Assembly (NCBI RefSeq): GCF_003814815.1
Contig: NZ_RKQQ01000003.1
Span: forward strand, 310,001 to 374,000
DNA from: Salisediminibacterium halotolerans
GTDB taxonomy: Bacteria; Bacillota; Bacilli; Bacillales; Salisediminibacteriaceae
Reading direction: 5' to 3'
DNA length: 64,000 bases
Made by a program: the position numbers and the translations under genes. Under the pieces are notes generated by a model. That model did no database searches. It had not been told where the DNA came from and saw only the letters and a program-made list of their open reading frames with translations. Below, piece by piece: positions 10,913 through 20,628 of this stretch (position 1 is the stretch's first letter; every line of letters begins with the position of its first letter).

Positions 10913-11635
10913 ATGATCAGATCGGATCAGCGTCCATTATATTTGCAAGTCATCGATAAGATGAAAGAAGATATTGATAACGGCGCTTATAAAGCAGGAG
11001 AACGGCTGCCTTCGGAGTTCCAGCTTTCAAAACAGCTCGGGGTCAGCCGCGCAACGCTGCGAGAAGCATTGCGGATGCTCGAAGATGAAAATGTTATCGT
11101 CCGCCGTCACGGGGTCGGGACATTTATTAACACGAAGCCGCTTTTTTCTTCCGGAATTGAAGAATTGTTCAGTGTGACAGACATGATCCGCCGAGGGAAA
11201 AAAGAACCGGGAACAAATTTTTTATCCTCGTCGATTCAACCGGCGACAGATGATGATCAGCGCCGTTTTCTTGACGAAAAAATGCATGAACTGATCACGA
11301 TTGAACGGGTGCGAACAGCTGACGGAGAGCCGGTTGTATATTGTCTCGATAAAGTTCCTGCCGTTCACTTGCCTGATTACACGTCGCAAGATGAACAGTC
11401 GATGTTTGTTCAATTGGAAAGCACAGGCACAACTATTGCTTATGCGTTGACACAAATTGAACCGCTCGGCTATCACGAGAAAGTATCAGAAATTCTTCAG
11501 TGTGAACCGGAGACCGCACTGCTAGTCTTAAAACAAATGCATTATAATGAATGGGACGAACCGATTCTTTATTCGATCAACTATTTCAGGGCAGATAAAT
11601 TTAAATTTCACGTATTGCGAAAACGCGTTTATTAG
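10913..11635 (+). CDS. ymfC: GntR/HutC-family transcriptional regulator YmfC
   Basis: A 240-residue one-domain-plus-effector regulator. The N-terminal GntR winged helix ([26 protein letters not shown]) is followed by a UTRA ligand domain. Start chosen at the ATG after CAGGGGGATT; a longer in-frame start 21 nt upstream lacks a ribosome site. It sits in the usual ymfC slot after spoIIIE. The ligand and targets are not visible; regulation of the downstream ymf genes is possible but unsupported. Confidence 0.88.
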   Translation: MIRSDQRPLYLQVIDKMKEDIDNGAYKAGERLPSEFQLSKQLGVSRATLREALRMLEDENVIVRRHGVGTFINTKPLFSSGIEELFSVTDMIRRGKKEPGTNFLSSSIQPATDDDQRRFLDEKMHELITIERVRTADGEPVVYCLDKVPAVHLPDYTSQDEQSMFVQLESTGTTIAYALTQIEPLGYHEKVSEILQCEPETALLVLKQMHYNEWDEPILYSINYFRADKFKFHVLRKRVY

Positions 11636-11645
11636 TATGTTTCCG

Positions 11646-11672
11646 GCCCTCCTGTTAGATTGTCAGGAGGGC
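11646..11672 (+). terminator. Terminator-like hairpin after ymfC
   Basis: A 9-bp stem (GCCCTCCTG with CAGGAGGGC) has only a weak T-rich tail, so it may act as an attenuator rather than a full stop. Confidence 0.45.
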
Positions 11673-11709
11673 TGGTGATTTTCGATTGAATTGACAGGAG
11701 GAATGTACA

Positions 11710-13014
11710 ATGGAAACGATGCCGATAAAAACCGATCATGTCGGACGGATGAATATACATGTTTTTCCGACCCGGACGTATAAGACAAATACGATTGTAT
11801 TGCAGCTTGCCTCACCGCTTAAGGAGGAGGATGCTTCCAAACGGTCTGTACTTGCGAATGTGCTGAAAACATCGACGAAAGATTACCCGACACGCCAAGC
11901 GCTGCAAGAGCGGTTGGAAGATCTTTACGGCATGTCGTTATCTGCGGATGTTTACAAAAAAGGGGAATGGCACATAATCAGCATCCGTGCGGAAATCGCC
12001 AACGAGAAATACTTGCGGGATACGGAGCCGCTGACGGAGACGGCCGTTCAGCTGCTGGCTTCGCTGCTTTTACAGCCTAATGCTGACGAATCCGGTTTTG
12101 ACGAGGCTGTTACGGCTGATGAGAAGCGGGCGCTAAAGCAAAAGCTGGCTTCGATTTATGACGATAAAATGCGTTATGCAAACAAACGCCTCATCGAAGA
12201 AATGTGCGGCGGCGAGCCGTTTTCTGTGCATGCCTACGGAAATGAAACGGCGATTGACAATATCGATCCCGCTTCGCTTTACAGCTGTTATCGTGAAATG
12301 CTCCAAAACGATCAGTTTGATTTGTATATTCTCGGCGATGTCGCTGAAGAAGAATGCATGCGCTGGGTTGATCACTATTTCAAGGATAGCGATTTATTAC
12401 AGGGCGGGCACGTTAAACCGCCGCGTCCGCAACTGGTGTCTTCTAGAAACAAACCGCAAGAGATTACCGAACAGCAAGAGGTCCAGCAAGGGAAGCTGCA
12501 CCTTGGTTATCGAACGGGGATTGTATACGGAGACAGTGATTATTTTGCTTTACAAGTTTTCAACGGTCTTTTCGGCGGTTTCCCGCATTCGAAATTGTTT
12601 ATGAATGTGCGCGAGAAAGCAAGCCTCGCCTATTACGCCGCGTCGCGTCTTGAAACACATAAAGGGTTGCTTATCGTTATGGCCGGGATTGCGTTTGAAG
12701 ATGAAAATGAGGCGAAATCAATTATTCATGCTCAACTCGATGCGATGAGAGCAGGTGACTTCACAGAAGACGATATTGCACAAACAAAAGCGATGCTTAA
12801 AAATCAGCTTTTGGAAATGACCGATTCACCGCGCGGGCGGATTGAGCTCGAGTACTATAATGCGTTAAGCCAGACGGATTTAACGATAACGGAATGGCTG
12901 AGCGCAATCGATGCTGTTTCGTTTGATGAGATTAAACAAATCGGAGAAAAAATTCAATTGGATACAGTCTATTTTCTCCGCGGAAAGGACGGTTCTGCTC
13001 ATGAAAGCAGTTGA
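11710..13014 (+). CDS. ymfF: M16-like peptidase partner YmfF (no zinc motif)
   Basis: 434-residue protein with the M16 fold (C-terminal segment PRGRIELEYYNALSQ, KLFMNVREKASLAYY) but no HxxEH zinc motif in its N-terminal half, so it is expected to be the non-catalytic subunit. It overlaps the next gene, which carries the motif, by 14 nt. The arrangement resembles active/inactive pairs such as mitochondrial processing peptidase. An AGGAGG-like site lies 6 nt before the ATG. The substrate is unknown. Confidence 0.87.
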   Translation: METMPIKTDHVGRMNIHVFPTRTYKTNTIVLQLASPLKEEDASKRSVLANVLKTSTKDYPTRQALQERLEDLYGMSLSADVYKKGEWHIISIRAEIANEKYLRDTEPLTETAVQLLASLLLQPNADESGFDEAVTADEKRALKQKLASIYDDKMRYANKRLIEEMCGGEPFSVHAYGNETAIDNIDPASLYSCYREMLQNDQFDLYILGDVAEEECMRWVDHYFKDSDLLQGGHVKPPRPQLVSSRNKPQEITEQQEVQQGKLHLGYRTGIVYGDSDYFALQVFNGLFGGFPHSKLFMNVREKASLAYYAASRLETHKGLLIVMAGIAFEDENEAKSIIHAQLDAMRAGDFTEDDIAQTKAMLKNQLLEMTDSPRGRIELEYYNALSQTDLTITEWLSAIDAVSFDEIKQIGEKIQLDTVYFLRGKDGSAHESS

Positions 13015-14305
13015 ATTTCAACAAATTAATGAAACACTCTATACGGAGACGTTGCCGAACGGTCTAACCGTCTACTTGCTTCCGAAAAACGGTTTTAAAA
13101 AAACGTTTGCGACGTTTACGACGAAATACGGTTCGATTGACCGAACGTTTCAGCCGTTAAACAGCGCGGAGACGATTACGGTTCCAGACGGGATCGCCCA
13201 TTTTTTAGAACATAAAATGTTTGAAGATGAAGAAGGGGACGTTTTTCATACCTTCAGTAAACAAGGGGCTTCAGCAAACGCTTTTACGAGCTTTACGAAC
13301 ACAGCCTATTTATTTTCCAGTACAACGAATGTCTCCGAAAATGTCCAAACGCTTTTGGATTTTGTGCAAAAACCTTATTTTACCGACGAAACAGTTGAAA
13401 AAGAAAAAGGCATTATCGGCCAAGAAATTAATATGTACGATGACAATCCGGATTGGCGCAATTTTTTCGGGCTGCTTAACGGGATGTATGAAAATCATCC
13501 TGTCGCTGTCGACATTGCCGGCACAGTCGAGTCCATTAACGAGATTTCCAAAGATGATTTGTATACCTGCTATGAAACATTTTACCACCCGTCAAACATG
13601 GTTTTGTTTATCGTAGGCGCTGTTGACCCGGACAGTTTGATTGAAGAAATCCGGACCAATCAACAGGAAAAGACATTTCCGCCAGCTCCGGCGATTCAAC
13701 GTCAAGAAGATTTTGCCGAACCCGAAAAGGTTAAACAGCGGTCAGTAGAAATATCGATGCCGGTTCAAACACCGAAATGCTTAATCGGTGTAAAAGAAGC
13801 ATCGCCTGTTTTAAGCGGAAAAGCCCTCTTGCAGTATGAATTGGCGGTTGAATTAATTCTTGAGATCGCTTTTGGCGAGAGTTCCCCGCGTTATCAAGAG
13901 CTGTTTGAAGAAGGGTTAATTGATGACAGTTTTGAGTTTGATGTCGAATATGAACGCGGATTTGCTTTCTCCGTTTTCGGCGGGGAGTCTCCGCGTCCGT
14001 ATGAACTCGCTGAGAGATTGAAGCAGATCGCCTTAGCGGTCCGCCCGGAGATCACACAATCAGAATTAAACCGGATGAAGAAAAAGAAAATCGGCGAATT
14101 TTTAAAATCCTTGAATTCTCCGGAATTTATTGCAACGCAGTTCACCCGCTACCGGTTTAATGATGCTGAGCTTTTCGATGTCATTCCGATTCTTGAAGAT
14201 TTAAACCTCGAAGACGTTCAGCGCGTATACGATGAACATTTTCGATCGGAAGAACAAATGACAGCTTGCATTGTGATAAACAAGGAGGAAGAAAACGGTG
14301 GCTGA
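13001..14305 (+). CDS. ymfH: M16-family zinc peptidase YmfH
   Basis: 434-residue peptidase with the inverted zinc motif HFLEH in IAHFLEHKMFED, and a downstream EKGIIGQEINMYDDNPDWR segment supplying the third ligand. Start is the ATG within the end of ymfF (MKAVEFQQINETLYTETL); the open frame extends upstream without a ribosome site. Overlap with ymfF suggests co-translation and a heterodimer. A ribosome site for ymfI lies inside its last codons. Confidence 0.9.
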   Translation: MKAVEFQQINETLYTETLPNGLTVYLLPKNGFKKTFATFTTKYGSIDRTFQPLNSAETITVPDGIAHFLEHKMFEDEEGDVFHTFSKQGASANAFTSFTNTAYLFSSTTNVSENVQTLLDFVQKPYFTDETVEKEKGIIGQEINMYDDNPDWRNFFGLLNGMYENHPVAVDIAGTVESINEISKDDLYTCYETFYHPSNMVLFIVGAVDPDSLIEEIRTNQQEKTFPPAPAIQRQEDFAEPEKVKQRSVEISMPVQTPKCLIGVKEASPVLSGKALLQYELAVELILEIAFGESSPRYQELFEEGLIDDSFEFDVEYERGFAFSVFGGESPRPYELAERLKQIALAVRPEITQSELNRMKKKKIGEFLKSLNSPEFIATQFTRYRFNDAELFDVIPILEDLNLEDVQRVYDEHFRSEEQMTACIVINKEEENGG

Positions 14306-15029
14306 ACAAAGAGCGGTAATCACCGGAGCGAGCGGCGGAATCGGACGTTCGGTGGCCCGTATTTTAGCAGAAACGCATAATGAATTGATCGTTCATTATT
14401 TTCAAAATGAAAAAGCCGCTGTTGAGCTGAAAGATGAATTAGAAGACGCCAAGCAGTGCCGCGTTACACTTATTCAAGCGGATTTCAGCGACACCGCAGC
14501 TGCAGTTTCGAAATTTGCCGCTGCGGCGAAAAAAATAACGACATTAGTGCATTGCTGCGGGGTATCACCGGTCCGTCAGTTTCAAGATGAGTCTGAAGAA
14601 ACGATCAGCCGTCAAATAGCGGCAGGACTTACAACACCGACAGTGATCACTAATTTATACTCAGCGGAAATGATTCGCAGCCGGAGCGGCTCAATTGTTT
14701 GGATCACCTCGGTTTGGGGTCTCGAAGGGGCTGCCTGTGAATCGATCTATTCGTCTGTGAAATCAGGGCAGCACGGTTTGATCAAATCGCTCGCGAAAGA
14801 GTTTGCCCCTTCGCATGTCACTGTGAACGGTGTTGCCCCCGGAGCGGTTGACACCGGCATGCTCTCAGTCTATTCCGAAGCTGAACTAGAAGAAATCAGA
14901 TCGGATATCCCGGCAGGTTATCTCGGTAAACCGGAGGATGTTGCTAATGCTGTGCGTTTTTTGATCTCGTCTGATGCATCCTATATAAATGGACAGATTA
15001 TTTCTGTGAACGGCGCTTGGCACTGTTGA
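14298..15029 (+). CDS. ymfI: Short-chain dehydrogenase/reductase YmfI
   Basis: A 243-residue SDR with the NAD(P)-binding motif TGASGGIG near the N-terminus, the catalytic serine strand SIVWITS, and an active-site YSSVK (Tyr-x3-Lys). FabG-like in length, but here it follows the ymfFH peptidases rather than fatty-acid genes, so the substrate is unknown. GTG start after AAGGAGG, overlapping ymfH by 8 nt. Confidence 0.9.
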   Translation: MAEQRAVITGASGGIGRSVARILAETHNELIVHYFQNEKAAVELKDELEDAKQCRVTLIQADFSDTAAAVSKFAAAAKKITTLVHCCGVSPVRQFQDESEETISRQIAAGLTTPTVITNLYSAEMIRSRSGSIVWITSVWGLEGAACESIYSSVKSGQHGLIKSLAKEFAPSHVTVNGVAPGAVDTGMLSVYSEAELEEIRSDIPAGYLGKPEDVANAVRFLISSDASYINGQIISVNGAWHC

Positions 15030-15202
15030 TGCAATGGAATTGTCAATTCCGCCCCGGATGATCAGGCGAGAATTATCAAACCTTTTTCCTTATCTTTGCC
15101 ATATCTCTTTTAATGCGCGCTGAAATCCATTATTATAGAACAAGGTGCAGTCTACACGTTTTATCAGCTTCTCTGTCCAAGAAATGGGGTGTCTCTGCAA
15201 TC

Positions 15203-15976
15203 ATGGAGCCAAAAGAATGGTATTTAGAGTACCAGATCAATGAAAACCGTCCCGGTTTGCTCGGTGAAATTGCCTCGCTTTTAGGTATGCTCCGGATCAA
15301 TATTATAACGATAAACGGCGTTGAAACGAGCAATCGCGGCATGCTGCTGAAAACTACGAGCGATGAGGCAATTGAGCGGCTTCGTTACATTTTGCAGACG
15401 ATGGATGTGATTACGCTCTACAAACTGCGCCAGCCGAAATTGCGCGACCGTCTCGCGGTCCGCCACGGTCGTTACATTCAAAGAGACCAAGACGAAAAAA
15501 AGAAGTTTCGTTTTGTTCGGGATGAACTGGGTGTATTGGTTGATTTTATGGCAGAACTGTTTATGAAAGACGGACACCGTTTGATCGGTATACGGGGAAT
15601 GCCGAGAGTCGGCAAAACCGAATCGATCGTTGCTGCCAGTGTCTGTGCGAGTAAACGGTGGTCCTTTCTATCGTCGACGCTATTAAGGCAGACGATTCGG
15701 AGCCAGCTGGCAGATGACGAAATGTCTGAAGACCACATTTATATTATTGACGGGATTGTTTCAACGATGCGCGCATCTGAAAAACACCGGATGTTAGTGT
15801 CAGAAATGATGCGGATGCCTTCAACAAAAGTGGTTGAACACCCGGATATTTTTGTCAGAGAAACAGAATACTCATTGGAAGACTTTGATTATATAATCGA
15901 ATTACGAAGCGATGAAAACGAAGAGATCACTTATCAAGCGGTTGACTCCGGGTTTTCATCCTTCGATATTAGCTAA
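15203..15976 (+). CDS. ymfK: YmfK-like DUF3388 protein (ACT-like plus P-loop)
   Basis: 257-residue protein. The N-terminal ~80 residues look like an ACT domain (NRPGLLGEIASLLGMLRINI), and a P-loop-like GIRGMPRVGKTES follows in the middle, suggesting nucleotide binding. The annotated start follows the conserved family N-terminus MEPKEWYLEYQI; the ribosome site there is weak (AATGGGGTG), so a start further upstream cannot be excluded. YmfJ, usually in front of it, is missing. Function unknown. Confidence 0.8.
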   Translation: MEPKEWYLEYQINENRPGLLGEIASLLGMLRINIITINGVETSNRGMLLKTTSDEAIERLRYILQTMDVITLYKLRQPKLRDRLAVRHGRYIQRDQDEKKKFRFVRDELGVLVDFMAELFMKDGHRLIGIRGMPRVGKTESIVAASVCASKRWSFLSSTLLRQTIRSQLADDEMSEDHIYIIDGIVSTMRASEKHRMLVSEMMRMPSTKVVEHPDIFVRETEYSLEDFDYIIELRSDENEEITYQAVDSGFSSFDIS

Positions 15977-15992
15977 GTGGCAGGTGTTTGTA

Positions 15993-16910
15993 TTGTCAGA
16001 ATTGGGAGTAAGATTAAAAACAGCACGTGAAGAAGCCGGTTTTTCGCTGGATGAACTGCAACAGCGGACGAAAATTCAAAAGCGTTACTTGCAAGCGATT
16101 GAAGAAGGGGATTTTTCAAAAATGCCCGGGGAGTTTTACGCCCGTGCGTTTGTTAAACGTTATTGTGAAGCCGTCGGTCTTCAGCCGGACCTTATTTTTG
16201 AGGAACATGAAAATGAATTGCCTAAGCCGAAAGCGGAAAAACAGGATTTGCCGCCGCGGACTGAAAAAGATAAAACGGCGTCCCGTCCCGGGAAAAGAAA
16301 ATCGAAAATGGCCTCGCTCGTCCCGTCAATTGTCGTTTTGTTATTTTTAATCGGAATTATTGCCGGTGTTTGGTTCGTGCAGCAGGGCGGAACCGGCGAT
16401 AATGACGCTGTCTCAAGAGACGAACAGCAAAATTCACCGTCTGTTGAAATCACAGATGATTTAAATAACGAGAACGAAGACGGCGAAGGTAATAACGCAG
16501 AAGAGAACAATAACAACAACGAAAACAACGAGAACAATGAGAACGGCGAAAATAATGCAAATAACGACAACAACGAAAATGAATCGGAAGAGCAAGAACT
16601 TTCAGCAGAAGACGTTGACGGTTCGACAACGACGTACTCGCTTTCCCAAGCTGATGATTTCACGATTGACTTAGAATTCACGGCTGACAGCTGGATCAAC
16701 GTATCGAATGCAGATGATGAAGATTTGCACGAAAGCACACACAGTGACGGCGATGAAATTTCGTTTGATTTCAGCGGCGAATCAGAAATTATTTTTAATA
16801 TCGGCAATACGTACGGAACAGAAATTTATGTAAATGATGAGCTCCTTGAATATGAACGCGACGACACCGATCATCAATATATCGTTATTCAATATGAAGA
16901 GTCTTCATAA
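15993..16910 (+). CDS. rodZ: RodZ-like cell-shape protein YmfM
   Basis: 305-residue bitopic membrane protein. The N-terminal HTH (residues ~1-70: LGVRLKTAREEAGFSLDELQQRTKI) is followed by a charged linker, a single membrane helix (SIVVLLFLIGIIAGVWFV) and an external DUF4115-type domain. RodZ links MreB to the wall-synthesis machinery. Between helix and domain is an Asn/Glu/Gly-rich tract of about 50 residues with repeated ENN units. TTG start with AGGTG 6 nt upstream, just after ymfK. pgsA follows, as in B. subtilis. Confidence 0.88.
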   Translation: MSELGVRLKTAREEAGFSLDELQQRTKIQKRYLQAIEEGDFSKMPGEFYARAFVKRYCEAVGLQPDLIFEEHENELPKPKAEKQDLPPRTEKDKTASRPGKRKSKMASLVPSIVVLLFLIGIIAGVWFVQQGGTGDNDAVSRDEQQNSPSVEITDDLNNENEDGEGNNAEENNNNNENNENNENGENNANNDNNENESEEQELSAEDVDGSTTTYSLSQADDFTIDLEFTADSWINVSNADDEDLHESTHSDGDEISFDFSGESEIIFNIGNTYGTEIYVNDELLEYERDDTDHQYIVIQYEESS

Positions 16911-16917
16911 GGTGCTT

Positions 16918-16945
16918 TAAAGCAGTCTGCAACAGACTGCTTTAT
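16918..16945 (+). terminator. Terminator of the ymf/rodZ unit
   Basis: A stem of about 11 bp (AAAGCAGTCTG with CAGACTGCTTT) and a 3-nt loop end in TTTATTTGTT. Confidence 0.8.
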
Positions 16946-17024
16946 TTGTTCGCATAACGTTACATAATTTGATAAACTTTTAGTAGTCAAGCTGGAAATG
17001 ATCGTTACAGTCAGGAGGAATAGT

Positions 17025-17606
17025 GTGAATATACCAAATCAAATTACCATTTCCCGAATTATTTTAATTCCTGTCTTCATGCTTTTACTGCTCGTTCCTT
17101 TTGATTGGGGCTCATGGGCTATACTCGGAGCCGATATTCCTGTTCACCATTTCTTTGCCGCGCTTGTATTCATCATTGCGGCAGCGACGGATTGGCTGGA
17201 CGGCTATTATGCCCGGAAGTATCAACTCGTGACGAATATGGGAAAATTTCTCGATCCGCTTGCGGATAAACTGCTGATCACGGCCGCTTTTGTGTCTCTT
17301 GTCGGACTTGACATGTTCCCGGCGTGGGCAGCTGTTGTTATTTTAACGCGGGAATTTGCGGTTACAGGCCTGCGCCTTGTTGCATCCGGTGATGGCGAAG
17401 TGATTGCAGCGAGTATATGGGGCAAGTGGAAAACGGTCAGTCAAATTGTCGCAGCGGCTGTCATTATGCTTCATAACGTGCTCTTTGAACTGATGGCACT
17501 CCCTTTTGATTCAATCATGATCGCGGTCGCAGTCATTTTGACGGTGTTATCAGGCGTTGACTATTTCGTGAAAAACAAGCATGTGCTGATGTCAGCCGGA
17601 GCTTAG
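17025..17606 (+). CDS. pgsA: CDP-diacylglycerol-glycerol-3-phosphate 3-phosphatidyltransferase
   Basis: Makes phosphatidylglycerophosphate, the precursor of phosphatidylglycerol and cardiolipin. The 193-residue integral membrane protein carries the complete CDP-alcohol phosphotransferase signature (DGYYAR followed by GKFLDPLAD). GTG start (VNIPNQITISR) with AGGAGG 6 nt upstream; the longer open frame lacks a ribosome site. cinA follows within 20 nt. Confidence 0.95.
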   Translation: MNIPNQITISRIILIPVFMLLLLVPFDWGSWAILGADIPVHHFFAALVFIIAAATDWLDGYYARKYQLVTNMGKFLDPLADKLLITAAFVSLVGLDMFPAWAAVVILTREFAVTGLRLVASGDGEVIAASIWGKWKTVSQIVAAAVIMLHNVLFELMALPFDSIMIAVAVILTVLSGVDYFVKNKHVLMSAGA

Positions 17607-17622
17607 AAAGGATTTATCATCT

Positions 17623-18876
17623 ATGAATGCGGAAATTATTGCGGTTGGGTCTGAACTTTTATTAGGACAAATAGAAAACTCGAATGCAGCTTATCTGTCA
17701 AAAGAGTTAACGACGCTGGGGATTAACGTTTATCACCATATTACGGTCGGGGATAATCCGGACAGGCTGCAAGCTGCGGTCGAATCCGCCGCCGAGCGGG
17801 CAGATTTGCTGATTTTTACCGGAGGACTGGGGCCGACAAAAGACGATTTGACAAAAGAAACTGTGGCGAAAGTGACCGGCTCTCCGCTTATCTACGACGA
17901 TGAAACAGAACAGCGCATTTTAGCTTATTACGCTAAGCGCGGCCAAACGATGACAGTCAACAACCGAAAACAGGCGCTTATCCTGGAAGGCGCTGACGTG
18001 TTCCCGAACGATCACGGCATGGCCTGCGGAATGTCGCTAAAAACCGACAAAGCGCAGTGGATCATGTTGCCGGGACCTCCAAAAGAACTGCAGCCGATGG
18101 TAGAAGATTACGTAATGCCTTACTTGCGCCGCGAGCTTTACACAAACGAAAAAATCGAATCGAAAATTTTGCGTTTTTTTGATATCGGCGAATCAAAAAT
18201 TGCCGAAGAGCTCGATGACTTGATTGAAAATCAAACGAACCCGACGATTGCTCCGCTTGCTTCGGAAGGGGAAATAAAAATCCGTTTGACGGTTAAAGGC
18301 GATGATCCGGCTGAAAATGGCCGCCTGCTTGAAGAGATGAAAACCGAGGTTTTAAGCCGAATCGGAAAATATTTTTACGGCGAGGGTGAAAAAGATTTAC
18401 GCGAGCTTGTAAACGACCGTCTTCGCGCGTCAAATCAAACAATTGCTTCGGCTGAAAGTTTAACAGGCGGGCTGTTTGCAGAGACGTTAACATCGCTTTC
18501 AGGAGCATCGGATGTTTTTCCGGGGGGTGTGGTATGTTATAGTAATGCAGTGAAGGAAAACGTCCTGTCGGTACCCCGGAAATTGTTGGACGAACACGGA
18601 GCTGTCAGCGGAGCATGTGCTGCCCGGCTGGCTGAAAACGTCCGTAAGCTGATGGATGTGGACATTGGAATCAGTTTCACCGGAGTTGCGGGACCGGACC
18701 CTCTCGAAGGGCATGAGCCGGGAGTCGTCTTCATGGCGATTTCTCAAATAGATGATACAACAGTAATACCATTGAACTTGGCCGGAAGCAGGCGAAATAT
18801 CAGCGGACGCACAGTGAAATACGGTTGTTTTCATCTATTGAAAATACTAGAAAAGCAAAGAGAAAAGGATGGATGA
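17623..18876 (+). CDS. cinA: CinA-family competence/damage-inducible protein
   Basis: 417 residues: an N-terminal MoaB/MogA-like domain (TGGLGPTKDDLT) and a C-terminal nicotinamide-nucleotide amidase domain (ASAESLTGGLFAETLTSLSGAS; GISFTGVAGPDP). CinA proteins deamidate NMN and hydrolyse ADP-ribose in pyridine-nucleotide salvage. Usually placed directly before recA in Bacillaceae; here a helicase gene lies between them. GAAAGGATTT precedes the start. Confidence 0.95.
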   Translation: MNAEIIAVGSELLLGQIENSNAAYLSKELTTLGINVYHHITVGDNPDRLQAAVESAAERADLLIFTGGLGPTKDDLTKETVAKVTGSPLIYDDETEQRILAYYAKRGQTMTVNNRKQALILEGADVFPNDHGMACGMSLKTDKAQWIMLPGPPKELQPMVEDYVMPYLRRELYTNEKIESKILRFFDIGESKIAEELDDLIENQTNPTIAPLASEGEIKIRLTVKGDDPAENGRLLEEMKTEVLSRIGKYFYGEGEKDLRELVNDRLRASNQTIASAESLTGGLFAETLTSLSGASDVFPGGVVCYSNAVKENVLSVPRKLLDEHGAVSGACAARLAENVRKLMDVDIGISFTGVAGPDPLEGHEPGVVFMAISQIDDTTVIPLNLAGSRRNISGRTVKYGCFHLLKILEKQREKDG

Positions 18877-18881
18877 ATTGA

Positions 18882-20471
18882 ATGATGACGTTTGAAGACT
18901 TTAAAATCTCGAATGACTTGAAAAAAGCTGTAAAGGATATGGGGTTTGAGGCAGCTTCTCCAATTCAGGAGCAAGTGATTCCGAAGATTCTTGAATATAA
19001 AGATATAGTCGGTCAGGCGCAAACAGGCACTGGTAAAACAGCCGCGTTTGGACTGCCGCTGCTTGAACACATTACAGATCAAAAAAGTGTGCAGTCACTG
19101 ATTTTGACGCCGACACGCGAGCTTGCGATCCAAGTTTCCGGAGAAATGCAAAAGCTCGCGAAATATAAAAAGGTCGATATTCTTCCGGTTTACGGCGGTC
19201 AATCGATCGGCCATCAAATTAAATCGTTGAAGCGCGGTGTGGAAATTGTTGTCGGGACGCCGGGCCGTGTACTCGACCATGTTTCGCGCGGAACATTGAA
19301 ACTGGATAAAATTCATACGCTTATTCTTGATGAAGCGGATGAAATGCTTGATATGGGCTTTATTGAAGATATTGAAAAAATTCTCCAAAAAGCGAATGAA
19401 GACCGGCAAACATTGCTGTTTTCAGCGACGATGCCGCCGCCGATCCGCAAACTGTCGAATAAATATATGAAAAACCCGGAGCAAGTTACCATCAGCAAAA
19501 ACGATGTTACGGCTCCGTCGATTGACCAAGTGTATTATAAAGTGTTGGAAAAAAATAAACTCGACTCGCTTTGCCGCCTGATTGACAGTGAAGCTGTTGA
19601 ACTCGGCATTATTTTCTGCCGGACGAAAAAAGGCGTGGCAGAGCTGACCGAAGCATTGCAAGCCCGCGGGTATCGCGGCGATGGCCTGCACGGCGATCTG
19701 ACGCAGTCACAGCGCGATATTGTGATGAAAAAATTCCGTGATTCATCGATTGATTTCTTGATCGCAACGGATGTAGCCGCCCGCGGAATTGACGTCCAGA
19801 ATGTGACCCACGTCATTAACTACGATATCCCGCAAGATCCTGAAAGCTATGTGCACCGCATCGGCCGAACCGGCCGGGCCGGCCGCGACGGCATCGCTCT
19901 GACACTTGTCACGCCGCGCGAGATGAAGCACCTGCGCTCGATTGAACAGCAAATTAAAATGTCGATCCCGTCACAAAGCTTGCCGTCGGTCGAAGAAGTG
20001 ATTGAAAAGCAGCAAGAAGCATGGAAAGCCCAAGTGATTGATATGATTGAGAATGATGACGATCAGCATACGAGCAATTACGATACGATTGTAACGGATT
20101 TGCTCGATCATTATCCGGCGGAAAAGGTCGTCACAGCGATGATGAAGTTAGCTTTTTACAGCCAAGATGAAATCGCCACAGACGGCGGTTACGATTTTGG
20201 TGATACCGGCGCGCAGGAAGGTATGACCCGCTTCTTTATTAACGTGGGACGAAACGTGGATATGACGCCGAAAAAATTAGTGGACGAAGTTTCGCGCCTT
20301 GCAGGTGTGAGTCCAAAATCGATCGGTAAAATTGACATTTTTGAAAACTTCACATTTATGGAAGTACCTGAAGATGTCGCCCCGTTTATTTACGAAGGGT
20401 TAAAATACGCGCGTGTCAGCGGAGCAAAAATCAATTTAGAACCGGCAAAACCGCGGCCGAAGCGAAAGTAA
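18882..20471 (+). CDS. DEAD-box RNA helicase with DbpA-type RNA-binding domain
   Basis: 529-residue ATP-dependent RNA helicase, likely in ribosome assembly or mRNA unwinding. Motifs in order: Q motif with TPIQ-like [58 protein letters not shown]. The C-terminal ~75 residues ([20 protein letters not shown]...) look like the DbpA/CsdA RNA-binding domain, so it is closer to DeaD/CsdA than to the basic-tailed CshA. Five bases separate it from cinA. In B. subtilis no helicase lies between cinA and recA. Confidence 0.92.
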   Translation: MMTFEDFKISNDLKKAVKDMGFEAASPIQEQVIPKILEYKDIVGQAQTGTGKTAAFGLPLLEHITDQKSVQSLILTPTRELAIQVSGEMQKLAKYKKVDILPVYGGQSIGHQIKSLKRGVEIVVGTPGRVLDHVSRGTLKLDKIHTLILDEADEMLDMGFIEDIEKILQKANEDRQTLLFSATMPPPIRKLSNKYMKNPEQVTISKNDVTAPSIDQVYYKVLEKNKLDSLCRLIDSEAVELGIIFCRTKKGVAELTEALQARGYRGDGLHGDLTQSQRDIVMKKFRDSSIDFLIATDVAARGIDVQNVTHVINYDIPQDPESYVHRIGRTGRAGRDGIALTLVTPREMKHLRSIEQQIKMSIPSQSLPSVEEVIEKQQEAWKAQVIDMIENDDDQHTSNYDTIVTDLLDHYPAEKVVTAMMKLAFYSQDEIATDGGYDFGDTGAQEGMTRFFINVGRNVDMTPKKLVDEVSRLAGVSPKSIGKIDIFENFTFMEVPEDVAPFIYEGLKYARVSGAKINLEPAKPRPKRK

Positions 20472-20487
20472 TTATATAGTAAAGAAT

Positions 20488-20523
20488 AAAAATCCGCCTG
20501 CTCTTTACAAGGCGGATTTTTAT
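20488..20523 (+). terminator. Terminator after the DEAD-box helicase
   Basis: An 11-bp stem (AAAAATCCGCC with GGCGGATTTTT) and a 12-nt loop lie ahead of recA. The A and T flanks make it potentially bidirectional. Confidence 0.85.
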
Positions 20524-20541
20524 GTCTATAATTATAATCAT

Positions 20542-20555
20542 CGAACGAATGTTTG
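20542..20555 (+). promoter_or_regulatory. LexA (SOS) box of recA
   Basis: CGAACGAATGTTTG matches the Gram-positive LexA consensus CGAACRNRYGTTYG at every defined position, about 75 nt before the recA start codon. Confidence 0.88.
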
Positions 20556-20628
20556 TATTTTTGCAGAATATAACGAGGATTCATCTGTCATCAGACTCGT
20601 CAATTTGATCAATAAAGGAGAGAATCGC

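Noticed and set aside
16181-16807. 208-residue Ser-rich minus-strand frame opposite rodZ
   Set aside because: It is a shadow of the Asn/Glu-rich coding tract, with low-complexity Ser/Leu translation and no start signals.
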